Below are positions 52,208 through 60,576 of a stretch of DNA of 64,000 nt, in pieces (the stretch's first letter is position 1; each line of letters begins with the position of its first letter). The stretch lies in NCBI GenBank assembly GCA_964244885.1, contig CAXTKD010000006.1:62001-126000 (forward strand). The letters run 5' to 3'. The notes beneath the pieces were generated by a model, which was not told the DNA's origin, did no database searches, and was given only the letters and a program-made list of their open reading frames with translations. The translations under genes and the position numbers were made by a program. Source of the stretch: CAXTKD01 sp964244885. Lineage in GTDB: Bacteria; Pseudomonadota; Alphaproteobacteria; Sphingomonadales; Sphingomonadaceae.

Positions 52208-52306
52208 CGTCATTCCCGCGAAGGCGGGAACCCACCCGATCCAGAGCGCCAGCGGCAGTTGGCATGTCATCGCTTGGGTAGATTCCCGCCTTCGCGGGGA
52301 ATGACG
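52208..52306. repeat. Full-length family B repeat doublet after pheA
   Basis: Same architecture and nearly the same centre (AGCGCCAGCGGCAGTTGGCA) as 48094-48190. It fills the 120-bp gap between the convergent pheA and serine hydrolase genes. Confidence 0.85.
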
Positions 52307-52313
52307 ATGCCCC

Positions 52314-53575
52314 TCAGGATCGCCGCGCGACGATGTCCCTGATGATCGCCGCCGGCAGCAGCGTCCGCGTCGGATAGGCCTCCGCCGGCATGAATTGAGT
52401 CATGAACACCATCAGCCCCGCCTTCGCCGGATCGATCGTGAACAAGGTCCCCGCCGCGCCGCCCCAGCCATAGCTGCCGACCGGGCTGGTGCCCGCCATG
52501 CCCGGGATCACCACCCGGCCGCCCGCGCCGAACCCGCGCCCTCAGGCCCGGTCACACCGGCGGGCAGCAGGTTCGACGTCATCAGCGCGACTGTGTCGCC
52601 CTTCATCACCCGCACCGTGCCGAGCTGCCCGCGCCCGAGCAGCATCTGCCCGAAACGCGCATAGTCGCGCGCCGAGGACACCAGCCCGCCGCCTCCCGAC
52701 AACAGGCCCGGCGCATCGGCGAAGCCGCCCGGCGGGGCGTCGACCGGAATGATGCCGTTCGGCGTCACGAAGTAATTGGTCGAATAGCGCCCGAAGTCCC
52801 TGGGGTCGACGCGAAAGCCGGTGCTGTTCATGCCGAGGGGAGCGAAAATCCGCTCCTTCATGAACACGTCGAGGCCCTTTCCAGTCACCTTCTCGATCAC
52901 CGCGCCCATCACGTCGAGGCTCACCGAATAATGCCAGGTCGTGCCCGGCTCGGCGACCAGCGGCAGCTCGGCGAGCCGCTCGACCATCTGCTGGAGCCCC
53001 TGCGCCTGCGGGCCATATCCGGGGCGCTTGAGCGCCGGGCCGTTGAGCGCCGGCGTGATGCCGCGCGCCATATAGGCCTTGCTCAGCAGGCCGTCGGGCA
53101 GGATCTCGTAGCTGAAGCCTGCCGTGTGGGTCAGCAGGTGGCGCATGGTGATCGCCGTCCGCGCCGGCCGGCCGTCTAGCCCCACCTTGACGTCGGTCGC
53201 GACCTTCAGGTTCTTCAGAGCTGGCAGCACCTCGGCGACCGGCTGGTCGAGCCCGATCCTGCCGTCCTCGATCAGCATCATCGCCGCCGCCGCGGTGATC
53301 GGCTTGGTCATCGAATAGATGCGCCACAGCGTGTTCTCGTCCGCCTCGATCGCGCTTCCAAGCGCCAGCGTTCCCGAATTGACGTAAGACGTCGGCGCGC
53401 CGCGGAAGCTCAGCGCGGTCGACGACCCCGCGATCTTCTTCTCGGCGACCCACTGGTCAAGCAGCGCCTGGACGCTCGGCCATTTCGCCGACGCCTTGGC
53501 CCACGCCGCATGGGGCAAAAGCCCAAGCGCCATCCCGCCAGCCAGAAACCCGCGCCGTCCGATCATCGCGTTCAT
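52314..53575 (-). pseudogene. Beta-lactamase-family serine hydrolase with a one-base frameshift near the C-terminus
   Basis: The frame from 53575 has a twin-arginine-like signal ('IGRRGFLAGGMALGLLPHAAWA'), the SxxK motif 'YSMTKPITAAAAMML' and 'TWHYSVSLDVMGAVIEKV'. It reads to '...VTGPEGAG' and then goes out of frame to a stop at 52508. The missing C-terminus ('VIPGMAGTSPVGSYGWGGAAGTLFTIDPAKAGLMVFMTQFM') continues one frame over to 52314. Restoring one T (GGTTTCGG for GGTTCGG near 52531) rejoins them as 'GAGFGAGGRVVIPG'. It would be an exported esterase or class C-like hydrolase; it is inactive unless the break is a sequence error. Confidence 0.85.
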
Positions 53576-53606
53576 TCAACGTCTCCCCAAACTCACGGGA
53601 CAGTGG

Positions 53607-54812
53607 TTACAAGGTGTCATAGTCCACCGCGTCCTTGTCGAGACGCGCATCCGCCGCAGGCAGCGGGTATTTTAGCCCCGTCGCGCAATTGAACAGCACG
53701 CACTTTTCGTCAGGCTTGACCCGGCCATCGAGCAGCGCCTCACGATAGGCGACATAGGTCGCCGCGCCCTCGGGGCAGAGCAGGAACCCCTCGTCGCGGC
53801 CGACCTGCGCCACCGCCGCCTCGATATCGGAATCCTCGACCGCATGCCCCCAGCCGCCGCTGTCGCGCACCGCGCGGAGGATCAGGAAGTCGCCGATCGC
53901 CGCCGGCACCCGGATGCCGCTCGCCACCGTATGCGCGCCGGCCCAAAGCTCGGCATGCTCCTTGCCCTCCGCCCATGCCTTGACGATCGGCGCGCAGCCG
54001 GTCGACTGCACCGCGACCATTTTCGGCCGCTTCGGCCCGATCCAGCCGAGCGCCTCCATCTCGTCGAACGCCTTCCACATGCCAATCAGGCCGGTGCCGC
54101 CGCCGGTCGGGTAAAAGATGACGTCGGGCAATTCCCAGCCGAACTGCTCGGCAAGCTCCAGCCCCATCGTCTTCTTGCCCTCGATCCGATAGGGCTCCTT
54201 CAAGGTCGAGATGTCGAACCAGCCCATCGGCCCCTTGCCCTCGCCGACGATCTTGCCGCAGTCGTTGATGAGGCCGTTGACCCGCCACACCTTCGCGCCC
54301 TGCGCCGCCATCTCGCGGATGTTGACCTCGGGCGTGTCCTCGGGCGCGAAGCAATAGCTCTCCATCCCCGCCCGGCTCGCATAGGCCGCCATCGCCGCGC
54401 CCGCGTTGCCGTTGGTCGGGATCGCCACCCGCTTGATCCCGAAGGCGTTGGCCATCGTCACCGCGAGGCACAGCCCGCGCGCCTTGAACGATCCCGTCGG
54501 CAGCCGCCCCTCGTCCTTGACGATGGCATTGCCGCCCGCGCGCTTCAGCGCGATCAGCGGCGTGTTGACCTCGCCCAATGACAACACGTCCGCCTCGCGC
54601 CGCACCGGCAGCAACTCGCGGTAGCGCCAGATGTCGGCGTTGCGGTCGCGAAGCGCCGTCGGGCTCGGCATCGCCTTCCTCAGCGCGCCGAGGTCGTAGC
54701 GGACGAGCAGCGGCTTCCCCGCCCGCGACAGGTTATGCACCTCGTCCGCGGGGTAGCGCTCGCCGGTCGCCGAGCACTCCAGGTGCGTGACGTAGGATTT
54801 CCAGTCGCTCAT
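53607..54812 (-). CDS. thrC: Threonine synthase
   Basis: 401 aa from MSDWKSYVTHLECSATGERY (54812). The PLP lysine is in 'RLPTGSFKARGLCLAVTMANAFG', with 'IPTNGNAGAAMAAYASRAGM' and the phosphate-binding 'VIFYPTGGGTGLIGMWKAFDEM'. It converts O-phosphohomoserine to threonine. The start overlaps the nudC stop by four bases (ATGA), so the two genes are coupled on one transcript even though their reactions are unrelated. A longer frame to 55013 lies inside nudC and is rejected. Confidence 0.92.
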   Translation of the reverse strand: MSDWKSYVTHLECSATGERYPADEVHNLSRAGKPLLVRYDLGALRKAMPSPTALRDRNADIWRYRELLPVRREADVLSLGEVNTPLIALKRAGGNAIVKDEGRLPTGSFKARGLCLAVTMANAFGIKRVAIPTNGNAGAAMAAYASRAGMESYCFAPEDTPEVNIREMAAQGAKVWRVNGLINDCGKIVGEGKGPMGWFDISTLKEPYRIEGKKTMGLELAEQFGWELPDVIFYPTGGGTGLIGMWKAFDEMEALGWIGPKRPKMVAVQSTGCAPIVKAWAEGKEHAELWAGAHTVASGIRVPAAIGDFLILRAVRDSGGWGHAVEDSDIEAAVAQVGRDEGFLLCPEGAATYVAYREALLDGRVKPDEKCVLFNCATGLKYPLPAADARLDKDAVDYDTL

Positions 54813-55702
54813 AGCCGCGCCCACGTCTCCAGCAGCGTCCTTGCGATCGCCAGCGGCGGCGGCGCGCCGAACGGGCCGTTCCCCGCCAGCGCCGAGCGCA
54901 CCTCGTCGCGGCTCACCCAGCGCGCCTCGTCCAGCTCGGTGGTGTCGATCCGGATGTCGGTGCTCGTCGCCTCGGCGAAGGCGCCGATCATCAGGTTGGA
55001 CGGGAATGGCCACGGCTGGCTCGCAACATAGCGTACCCGCCCGACGCGCACCGCCGCCTCCTCGAAGATCTCGCGCCGCACCGCCTCCTCGATCGTCTCG
55101 CCCGGCTCGACGAACCCGGCGAGCGCCGACAGGAAGCCCTTGGGAAAGCGCGGCTGCCGCGCGAGCAGGCAGTTGTCGCCATCGAGCACCAGCATGATCA
55201 CCACCGGATCGGTGCGCGGGAAATGATGCTCGCCGCAGCGCCCGCAGACACGCTCATATCCAGCCTTCTCGACCTCGGTTGGCCCGCCGCAGCGGGCGCA
55301 GAAGCCGTGCCGCGCATGCCAGTCGAGCAGCGAGCGTGCCTGCGCGACGATCTCCGACCGCCCGTCGCCATCGAGCATCATCGCCGCCGCGCGCGCCTCA
55401 ATGGCCTCGCCGTCCATCTCCTCGGTGTTCCCGGCCACCGCGAAGCGCGGCGCGTCGCCGTCGAGCCCCAGGAACACCTCGGTCCCGCCGCGCGGCGCCT
55501 CGCTCCGCCGCGCCCACAGCAAATCGTTGCCCGCCATCACGGGTTTCAGGTCATCGAACACCAGCCAGCGCGCCAGCGGGTGCATCCGCGCCGCCGCCGC
55601 CGCCTGCGAGTCGCGCCGCACGTCGTCGGCGCGGTCGAGCGGCGAGCCGGTGAAGCCGACTGGAATTCGGGGCAGGGGATCGGCGAACGGATCGAGCGGC
55701 AT
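54809..55702 (-). CDS. nudC: NAD+ diphosphatase (NudC-type Nudix hydrolase)
   Basis: 297 aa. An N-terminal domain is followed by a zinc ribbon, 'FCARCGG' and 'VCGRCGEHHFPRTDP'. The Nudix box is 'GFVEPGETIEEAVRREIFEEAAV', where the usual Gly is Ala, and the NudC-specific 'SQPWPFPSNLMIGAFAEA' (SQPWPFPxS/NLM) follows it. It hydrolyses NAD(H) to NMN(H) and AMP and can remove NAD caps from RNA. It precedes thrC with a 4-bp overlap. Confidence 0.93.
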   Translation of the reverse strand: MPLDPFADPLPRIPVGFTGSPLDRADDVRRDSQAAAAARMHPLARWLVFDDLKPVMAGNDLLWARRSEAPRGGTEVFLGLDGDAPRFAVAGNTEEMDGEAIEARAAAMMLDGDGRSEIVAQARSLLDWHARHGFCARCGGPTEVEKAGYERVCGRCGEHHFPRTDPVVIMLVLDGDNCLLARQPRFPKGFLSALAGFVEPGETIEEAVRREIFEEAAVRVGRVRYVASQPWPFPSNLMIGAFAEATSTDIRIDTTELDEARWVSRDEVRSALAGNGPFGAPPPLAIARTLLETWARL

Positions 55703-55760
55703 CGCGGCAGCCTTGCGCCCGACTCACTTGCCTTTCAACACCCCCGCCGCCATATGCCGC

Positions 55761-55852
55761 GCGGGAGCCGGCGGGCAGATCACTCGCCAACCCGGTCAGG
55801 TCCGGAAGGAAGCAGCCGTAACGAGATCCGGTTTGGGTCGTTCGGCTCCCAC
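55761..55852 (+). ncRNA. ffs: Signal recognition particle 4.5S RNA
   Basis: The hallmark tip CCGGTCAGGTCCGGAAGGAA-GCAGCC is at about 55792-55817. Outer stem GGGAGCCG (55763-55770) pairs with CGGCTCCC (55843-55850), and inner pairs such as AACCCGG/CCGGTTT follow. Length about 90 nt, the small bacterial SRP type lacking the Alu domain. With Ffh it targets membrane proteins. It lies just upstream of dnaX, a common alphaproteobacterial arrangement. Exact ends are estimated. Confidence 0.95.
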
Positions 55853-55896
55853 CCATCGCTTGCATGGCGCCCCGGCAGCGGCCACATCTGGCGGCG

Positions 55897-57585
55897 ATGA
55901 GCGAACTCTTTGCAACCGATTCTGTGTACCGCGTTCTGGCCCGAAAATACCGGCCGGCGAGCTTCGATGCCCTGATCGGTCAAGACGCGATGGTGACGAC
56001 TCTGGCGAACGCCATCGCGCGGGATCAGATCGCCCACGCCTTTTTGCTGACGGGCGTCCGCGGCGTCGGCAAGACTTCAACGGCGCGCATCATAGCCAAG
56101 GCGCTGAACTGCATTGGCACGGACGGGAGCGGCGGCCCGACGATCTCTCCCTGCGGCGTCTGTGATTTCTGCGTCTCGATCTCCGAAGGCCGCAACATGG
56201 ACGTGATCGAGATGGACGCCGCGTCCCACACCGGCGTCGACGATATGCGTGCGGTGATCGAGGCGGCGCGCCTTCAGGCCTTCGCGGCCCGGTACAAGAT
56301 CTACATCATCGACGAAGTTCACATGTTGTCGAAAAGCGCCTTCAACGCGCTTTTGAAGACCCTTGAAGAGCCGCCCGCGCACGTCAAATTCCTGCTGGCG
56401 ACCACCGAGGTCCAGAAGCTCCCGATCACCGTTCTCTCGCGCTGCCAGCGCTTCGATCTCCGCCGAATCCCCGCCGACGTCCTCGCCGGGCATTTCGCCG
56501 GCATCGTCGCCGCCGAGAACTGCACCGCCGAGCCGGAAGCGCTGGCGCTCATCGCCCGCGCCGCCGAAGGCTCGGTGCGCGACGGCCTGTCGATCCTCGA
56601 CCAGGCGATCGCCCACGGCAGCGGCGCCATCGAGGCGCAGGCCGTGCGCGACATGCTCGGCCTCTCCGATCGCGGCGCCGTCCGCGACTTGATGGGGCTG
56701 CTGCTCGCGGGCGAGGGCAAGGCCGCGCTCGAAGCGCTACGCCGCCAGTACGATCACGGCGCCGGGCCGGACATGGTTGTGCAGGAGCTGCTGGAGCTCG
56801 TGCACACCATCACCCGCGCCAAGGTCGCCGACGCGGTCGATCCCACCCTCGGCGAGGCCGAGCGCGCCGCCGTCGCCGACTGGGCGAGCCGCCTGCCGCT
56901 CCCGCAGCTCCACCGCCTCTGGCAGCTTCTCCTGAAGGGCCTCGCCGAGGTCCAGTCCGCGCCCGTGCCGATCCAGGCCGCCGAGATGGCGCTGCTCCGC
57001 ATCGTCCACGCCTCCTCGCTGCCCGATCCCGCCGACCTCGTCCGCCGCCTGCAATCGGCCGAAGGGCAGGGGCCTGCCCCGCGCGCCGAATCCCCGCGCG
57101 AGCCCACCCCCCGCCAGCCGGAAATGGCCGAGGCGCGCCACGAGCCCGAGCCTCCCGTTCCCCACCCAAGCAGCCCGCCGCCGCCCGAGGCGGTCGCGGC
57201 GCCGGACGACTTTTCCGCGCTCGTCCGCCTGTTCGCCGATCGCGGCGAGCACATGCTTGCGCACCAGCTCCACGACGACGCCCGCCTCGTCCGCTACGCC
57301 CCGCCACTGATCGAGCTCGCCCCCTCGCGCGCCCGGCCCGAGGTCGCGCAACGCGTCATGGCCTGCCTCAAGGAATGGACCGGCGAGCGCTGGACCGTCA
57401 CCGTCAGCGACGCCCCCGCCAACCCGACGCTCCGCGAGGCCGAGGAGGCCGTCGCCGCGCTCGAACGCGCCGCCGTCCTCGCCGACCCGTCCGTCGCAGC
57501 GCTCATTGCGGCTTTTCCCGGCGCCGAGTTGATCGACTATCAGCCGCCCGAACTCACACCCGAATCCGACCAGCGGAGAGCCTGA
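55897..57585 (+). CDS. dnaX: DNA polymerase III subunit tau/gamma
   Basis: 562 aa from MSELFATDSVYRVLARKYRP; an ATG at 55864 would put the start close to the 4.5S RNA end. Walker A 'GVRGVGKTSTARIIAKALNC', zinc site 'CGVCDFC', Walker B 'IYIIDEVHMLSKSAFNALLKTLEEPP', sensor 'ATTEVQKLPITVLSRCQRFD'. The linker is Pro/Glu-rich (~390-440), followed by a C-terminal domain for polymerase contact. It is the clamp-loader ATPase. The stop overlaps the ybaB start. Confidence 0.95.
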   Translation: MSELFATDSVYRVLARKYRPASFDALIGQDAMVTTLANAIARDQIAHAFLLTGVRGVGKTSTARIIAKALNCIGTDGSGGPTISPCGVCDFCVSISEGRNMDVIEMDAASHTGVDDMRAVIEAARLQAFAARYKIYIIDEVHMLSKSAFNALLKTLEEPPAHVKFLLATTEVQKLPITVLSRCQRFDLRRIPADVLAGHFAGIVAAENCTAEPEALALIARAAEGSVRDGLSILDQAIAHGSGAIEAQAVRDMLGLSDRGAVRDLMGLLLAGEGKAALEALRRQYDHGAGPDMVVQELLELVHTITRAKVADAVDPTLGEAERAAVADWASRLPLPQLHRLWQLLLKGLAEVQSAPVPIQAAEMALLRIVHASSLPDPADLVRRLQSAEGQGPAPRAESPREPTPRQPEMAEARHEPEPPVPHPSSPPPPEAVAAPDDFSALVRLFADRGEHMLAHQLHDDARLVRYAPPLIELAPSRARPEVAQRVMACLKEWTGERWTVTVSDAPANPTLREAEEAVAALERAAVLADPSVAALIAAFPGAELIDYQPPELTPESDQRRA

Positions 57586-57905
57586 TGGACATCGAAGAGA
57601 TCATGAAGGCGGCGCAGTCCGTCCAGACCCAGATGCAGGACGCCCAGACGAAGCTCGACCAGATCGAGGTGGAGGGTGTCTCGGGCGGCGGCATGGTCAA
57701 GGTCCGCGCCAGCGCCAAGGGCCGCGTCACCGCCGTCGACATCGACCCGAGCCTGCTGACGCCCGGTGACAAGGACATGCTGGAAGACCTCATCGTCGCC
57801 GCCTTCAACGATTGTCGCAACAAGGCCGACCAGGTCTCGAACGCGGAGATGCAGAAGATGACCGCCGGCTTGCCGCTGCCCGCCGGCTTCAAGCTGCCGT
57901 TCTAA
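57585..57905 (+). CDS. ybaB: YbaB/EbfC family nucleoid-associated protein
   Basis: 106 aa. 'IEEIMKAAQSVQTQMQDAQTKLDQIEVEGVSGGGMVKVRASAKGRVTAVDIDPSLL' and 'LEDLIVAAFNDCRNKADQVSNAEMQKMTAGLPLP' are the complete YbaB signature. It is a dimeric DNA-binding protein that helps shape the nucleoid. The start overlaps the dnaX stop by one base, the classic dnaX-ybaB operon; recR, often next, is absent here. Confidence 0.94.
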   Translation: MDIEEIMKAAQSVQTQMQDAQTKLDQIEVEGVSGGGMVKVRASAKGRVTAVDIDPSLLTPGDKDMLEDLIVAAFNDCRNKADQVSNAEMQKMTAGLPLPAGFKLPF

Positions 57906-57913
57906 GTCACTCT

Positions 57914-57949
57914 TACCCCTCCCCTTCAGGGCAGGGGCAGGGGTGGGGC
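57914..57949. repeat. Family A repeat, single arm
   Basis: ACCCCTCCCCTTCAGGGCAG then GGGCAGGGGTGGGGCC, one diverged arm between ybaB and the FKBP gene. The ribosome site of the FKBP gene (GGAGG, 57961-57965) lies just downstream. Confidence 0.7.
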
Positions 57950-57972
57950 CTGCGGGCATCGGAGGACTATCA

Positions 57973-58413
57973 ATGAAATACGCTCTGATCGCCGCAGTTC
58001 TGCTCGTCGCGAGCCCTACCTTCGCAGAGACGATCCCCCCGATCACCTACACGGTCGAGAAATCCGGCCCTGCCGCCGGCGGCCACCCGACGCGCAAGAG
58101 CGCGGTCAAGATCCGCTACGAGGGCCGCTTCCTCGACGGCAAGGTGTTCGACAGCTCGAAGGACGGCCCGGACGGCGCGGCGATCTTCCCGCTCGGCCGG
58201 CTGATTCCCGGCTGGGTGACGGTCGTGCCCCTGATGCGCCCGGGCGATGTCTGGACGGTGACCTTGCCGCCGCCCTACGCCTATGACGCCGCCGGTTCGG
58301 GCGACACCATCCCGCCCAATTCGACGCTCGTCTTCCGCATCGAGCTCGTCGATTTCGCCGCCATGCCGCCGCAGCCGACGATGGAGCCGATGACGACGCT
58401 GCCGGGCCGCTAG
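57973..58413 (+). CDS. Exported FKBP-type peptidyl-prolyl isomerase
   Basis: 146 aa from the ATG at 57973, seven bases after GGAGG. A signal peptide (MKYALIAAVLLVASPTFA) is followed by the FKBP domain: 'KSAVKIRYEGRFLDGKVFDSS', 'FPLGRLIPGWVTVVPLMRPGDVWTVTLPPPYAYDAAGSGDTIPPNSTLVFRIELVD'. It should help fold periplasmic proteins. The C-terminal tail 'MPPQPTMEPMTTLPGR' is Pro/Met-rich. Confidence 0.92.
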   Translation: MKYALIAAVLLVASPTFAETIPPITYTVEKSGPAAGGHPTRKSAVKIRYEGRFLDGKVFDSSKDGPDGAAIFPLGRLIPGWVTVVPLMRPGDVWTVTLPPPYAYDAAGSGDTIPPNSTLVFRIELVDFAAMPPQPTMEPMTTLPGR

Positions 58414-58595
58414 AGCGGGCGAGTCAGGTCAGCCCGCGTCCTGAGTCGCCGATGATCCAAACCCGATGCGATATCCCGGGCGCCCGACTTGCGGCGGTCA
58501 TCATCGGCTGTCACTGATCGCGGCGTAACCGCAGTCGCCTGGCTTTACCGAATCGTTGGGGGGATCGCCGCAAGCCACTTGCGGAGACGGGGCAT

Positions 58596-58733
58596 ATGAA
58601 ACTTCTGCTATTGTGCGTGCTGCTCGCCGGCACGGGATGCGCGACGCTTCGGAGCCGGGCGGACTTCTGCTCAAGCCTCAACCGAAGCGACCTTCAGCGC
58701 GAATACCAGCGGTGCCTGGCCGCCCAACGCTGA
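58596..58733 (+). CDS. 45-aa putative lipoprotein
   Basis: A short frame with a purine-rich upstream site (CGGAGACGGGG): MKLLLLCVLLAGTGC (lipobox LAGTGC) then ATLRSRADFCSSLNRSDLQR and ten more residues, ending just before the mtgA stop. The lipobox, two further cysteines and good ribosome site support a real small lipoprotein. No family is recognised. The 180 bp before it (58414-58595) contains only a weak inverted repeat, GCCGATGAT/ATCATCGGC. Confidence 0.55.
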   Translation: MKLLLLCVLLAGTGCATLRSRADFCSSLNRSDLQREYQRCLAAQR

Positions 58734-58734
58734 C

Positions 58735-59442
58735 TCACTCCGCCAGGCAGGCGTCCAGCTTCTCGTTCTTCACCACCCGGATCCACCGCTCGATGTTGTG
58801 CGCGTAGCGCTTGGTGTAGCCGCGCGGCTTCTTCGCGTCGCGCTTGATCGGCTGCGGAAGGATCGCCGCGATCCGCGCCGCCTCGCGCCGCGTCAGCTTG
58901 TCCGCCGAATGGCCGTAATAATGCTGGGCTCCCGCCTCGACTCCGAAGGTGTTGATCCCCGTCTCGACGACGTTCAAATACACTTCCATGATCCGGCGCT
59001 TGCCCCAGATGGCCTCGATCAGCGTGGTGAAATAGACTTCCAGGCCCTTTCGCAGCCACGACCGGCCGCCCCACAGAAAGGCGTTCTTCGCGGTCTGCTG
59101 GCTGATCGTCGAGCCGCCGCGCAGCTTCTTGCCGTCGAGGTTCTTCTGGAGAGCATCGCCGATCGCCGCCATGTCGAAGCCGTGGTGCGAGCAGAAGTGC
59201 GCGTCCTCCGCGGTGATCACGGCGCGCGGCATGTTGGCGTCGATGCGGGAGAGCGGCCGCCAGCTCTGCTTGACGCTATGACCCGCGATCTGGTCGCGGA
59301 TCATCAGGCTGGTCGTCGGCGGGTCGACGAACTTGTACGCGACCACCCACAGCACCGACAGGAGCAGCAGCACCACGACGAGCAGCATCAGCCACTTCAG
59401 CACCCGCCCGATCAGCCGCCGCGATCCGCTCTCGTAGGCCAT
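58735..59442 (-). CDS. mtgA: Monofunctional biosynthetic peptidoglycan transglycosylase
   Basis: 235 aa. One N-terminal membrane anchor (residues ~15-35) and a GT51 domain: 'VITAEDAHFCSHHGFDMAAIGDAL' (catalytic Glu), 'LRGGSTISQQTAKNAFLWGGRSWLRKGLEVYFT' and 'KRRIMEVYLNVVETGINTFGVEAGAQHYY'. It polymerises lipid II into glycan strands without a transpeptidase domain. It converges with the 45-aa lipoprotein. Confidence 0.95.
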   Translation of the reverse strand: MAYESGSRRLIGRVLKWLMLLVVVLLLLSVLWVVAYKFVDPPTTSLMIRDQIAGHSVKQSWRPLSRIDANMPRAVITAEDAHFCSHHGFDMAAIGDALQKNLDGKKLRGGSTISQQTAKNAFLWGGRSWLRKGLEVYFTTLIEAIWGKRRIMEVYLNVVETGINTFGVEAGAQHYYGHSADKLTRREAARIAAILPQPIKRDAKKPRGYTKRYAHNIERWIRVVKNEKLDACLAE

Positions 59443-59501
59443 CCCGCTCCCCGCACGCTGGACGCCTAGTGTCGGCGCGGACGCCCCGCCGTCAAGCGGG
59501 G

Positions 59502-60227
59502 TTAGGCGCGGAGCGCCCTGTCGCGCTCAAGATGCAGGTAATTATCATTGAACAGCGATACCGATTTCAGGGCTCCGAGATCGGGGATCGTAAGTTCCCG
59601 CGCCTTCAGCACAATCAGCCCGCGCGATCGCATCTCCTGCAGCGTCCGGTTGACGTGGACCGGCGTCAGGCCCGTCGCCTCCGCGATATCGGTCTGAGTC
59701 AGCGGGAACTCGCAACTCGTGCCTTTGGTCAGGCCGACCGCGCGCAGCCGGATGAACAGCTCGCACAGCAGGTGGCCGATGCGCTCCAGCGCCGACCTTT
59801 GGCCGACGTTCAGCGTCCACTCGCGCTGCGTCGCCACCGCGACCAGCGTGTCCCACCACATCGCCTGCATGATTCGCGGGTGGTTGTCGGCGATCGTCTC
59901 GAACGCCTCGCGGCCGATCTCGGCATAGGTGACGGGCGTGATCGCGCCGATCGAATGGTCCATCTGACGCAGGATGAAGACGTTCACGTCGTGCAGGTCG
60001 CCCGGAACGAAGAACGCCACGGTCTGCCGCCGCCCGTCCTCCATCACCTTGTAGCGGCACGCCCAGCCCGACAGGATGACGTTGACGCCGCGCGGCGGCT
60101 CGCCCTCGCGGATGATGTCCTCGCGCGCCCTGACGTGCCGCGTCCGACCCGTCGCGTCCTCGAGCACGCGGCGATCCTCGTCGGACAAGGGTGTGAACTG
60201 CTCGAGCTTCAGGCCCAACGAGTTCAT
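59502..60227 (-). CDS. Crp/Fnr family transcriptional regulator
   Basis: 241 aa from MNSLGLKLEQFTPLS (60227), with GGGGGAG upstream; a longer frame to 60341 is less likely. The cyclic-nucleotide-like sensor domain ('REDIIREGEPPRGVNVILSGWACRYKVMEDGRRQTVAFFVPGDL') is followed by a Crp-type helix-turn-helix ('FPLTQTDIAEATGLTPVHVNRTLQEMRSRGLI'). There is no cysteine cluster like that of FNR, so oxygen sensing through an Fe-S centre is unlikely. Ligand and targets unknown. It stands alone on its strand. Confidence 0.88.
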   Translation of the reverse strand: MNSLGLKLEQFTPLSDEDRRVLEDATGRTRHVRAREDIIREGEPPRGVNVILSGWACRYKVMEDGRRQTVAFFVPGDLHDVNVFILRQMDHSIGAITPVTYAEIGREAFETIADNHPRIMQAMWWDTLVAVATQREWTLNVGQRSALERIGHLLCELFIRLRAVGLTKGTSCEFPLTQTDIAEATGLTPVHVNRTLQEMRSRGLIVLKARELTIPDLGALKSVSLFNDNYLHLERDRALRA

Positions 60228-60405
60228 GAACGCCGCTACTCCCCCACCCCCGTGCCGGATTAGTCGCCGTTCATCGTTCCCGCTTTGATTTACGTTAATT
60301 CCCGTCGCCGCCGGCGCCGGCGGGCGAAATAATCGAGTCACTGATTGATGTTATCTCATGGGTCTGCCCGATGGGCTATGTTCCTCGGGGGCTGGGAGTG
60401 GGTCG

Positions 60406-60576
60406 ATGGACAAGGATGCGGAATATTACACGGCGCGCGCGGTCGCCGAGCTGGCGATGGCGCAGCGCTCGACCAAGCCGGCCGTCGTCTCGGCGCACTA
60501 TCAGCTGTCGTGCCTTTACCTCGAGCGTGCGCAGGCGCTGATGACGCCCGCCGTCCCGCAGGCCGTCGCCGCCTAA
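60406..60576 (+). CDS. Small conserved hypothetical protein
   Basis: 56 aa, helical and Ala-rich: 'DAEYYTARAVAELAMAQRSTKPAVVSAHYQLSCLYLERAQAL'. The Tyr-Tyr-xx-Arg-Ala-xxx-Glu pattern is one I associate with a small sphingomonad protein of unknown role. The start at 60406 is preceded by a GGGAG-rich stretch. It converges with the AI-2E family gene and overlaps its last four bases. Confidence 0.6.
   Translation: MDKDAEYYTARAVAELAMAQRSTKPAVVSAHYQLSCLYLERAQALMTPAVPQAVAA

Noticed and set aside
58448..58509. Inverted repeat GCCGATGAT/ATCATCGGC as a regulatory element
   Set aside because: Nine-base arms 40 bases apart in G+C-rich DNA are weak and have no second copy or clear target gene.
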